Below, piece by piece: positions 5,929-6,092 of a DNA stretch of 6,092 nucleotides; the stretch's first letter is position 1, and each line of letters starts with the position of its first letter. The notes beneath the pieces are model-generated. The model was not told where the DNA came from, did no database searches, and was given only the letters and a program-made list of their open reading frames with translations. The stretch is taken from NCBI GenBank assembly GCA_003161495.1, contig PMOP01000145.1, forward strand, positions 1 to 6,092, read 5' to 3'. The position numbers were made by a program, and so were the translations under genes. This DNA is from Acidobacteriota bacterium (GTDB lineage: Bacteria > Acidobacteriota > Terriglobia > Acidiferrales > UBA7541).

Positions 5929-6010
5929 GAATTTCAAATCTCCAATTTGATATTTCAGATTTGAAATTTGAAATCTGAGATTTCAGATTTGAGATTTCAG
6001 ATTTCAGATC
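5929..6010. repeat. AT-rich degenerate repeat tract upstream of lptE
   Basis: About 80 bases are built from variants of GATTTCAGATTT and GATTTGA. Exact copies of GATTTCAGATTT lie at 5979-5990 and 5993-6004, 14 bases apart. A near copy (ATTTCAGATTTGA) starts at 5952. Inverted copies TCAGATTT (5955-5962) and AAATCTGA (5971-5978) make a palindromic centre. The low GC content contrasts sharply with the flanks. The tract abuts, and in frame terms overlaps, the probable leader of lptE. The rest of the right end (6011-6092) holds no gene that can be supported. Confidence 0.7.
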
Positions 6011-6092
6011 TGCCCACTCCCCATCAACCGTCTCAACACACGATCAGGATAAATCCCCTGCCGCGCTCCTACAATCCCGCCCCATGCATGAC

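Overview
The window looks like ordinary chromosomal sequence from a member of the Acidobacteriota, or a close relative. Three things point there. One gene encodes an exported von Willebrand factor A protein with the layout of the family known as acidobacterial VWFA-related proteins. The gaps hold palindromes built on GGCTAAAGCC and GGCACGGCTGAAGCCGTGCC, which I recall as common in acidobacterial genomes. The chromosome is moderately GC-rich and carries LptE, so the cell has an LPS-containing outer membrane. This placement comes from reading and memory, not from a search.

Layout, left to right. Positions 1-851 (minus) carry most of phoH, cut off at its C-terminus by the window edge. Positions 852-1112 are non-coding and hold an unusual set of inverted sequence modules. 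Positions 1113-1433 (plus) encode a small zinc-ribbon protein with two membrane segments. It converges, with only 6 bases between, on a secreted six-blade kelch protein (1440-2504, minus). A 212-base divergent gap separates kelch from the secreted VWFA protein (2717-3700, plus). Next comes rpsT, encoding ribosomal protein bS20 (3789-4094, plus), with a candidate promoter, a strong ribosome binding site and a clear intrinsic terminator. After a palindrome-bearing gap come holA (DNA polymerase III delta subunit, 4326-5369) and lptE (LPS assembly lipoprotein, 5369-5905). Both are on the minus strand and overlap by one base (TGATG), so lptE is transcribed first. Positions 5906-6092 hold an AT-rich degenerate repeat and no gene that can be called.

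The rpsT and holA-lptE neighbourhood is conserved core genome: translation, replication clamp loading and LPS transport to the outer membrane. leuS often lies upstream of lptE in other genomes and might lie beyond the right edge, but nothing here shows it. The kelch and VWFA proteins are accessory exported proteins that share a divergent intergenic region. A functional link between them is possible but unproven.

I found no clear undescribed system such as a defence island, CRISPR array or mobile element with its own transposase. The points most worth a second look are the missing normal start codon of lptE next to the AT-rich repeat, and the crossed inverted modules between phoH and the zinc-ribbon gene.
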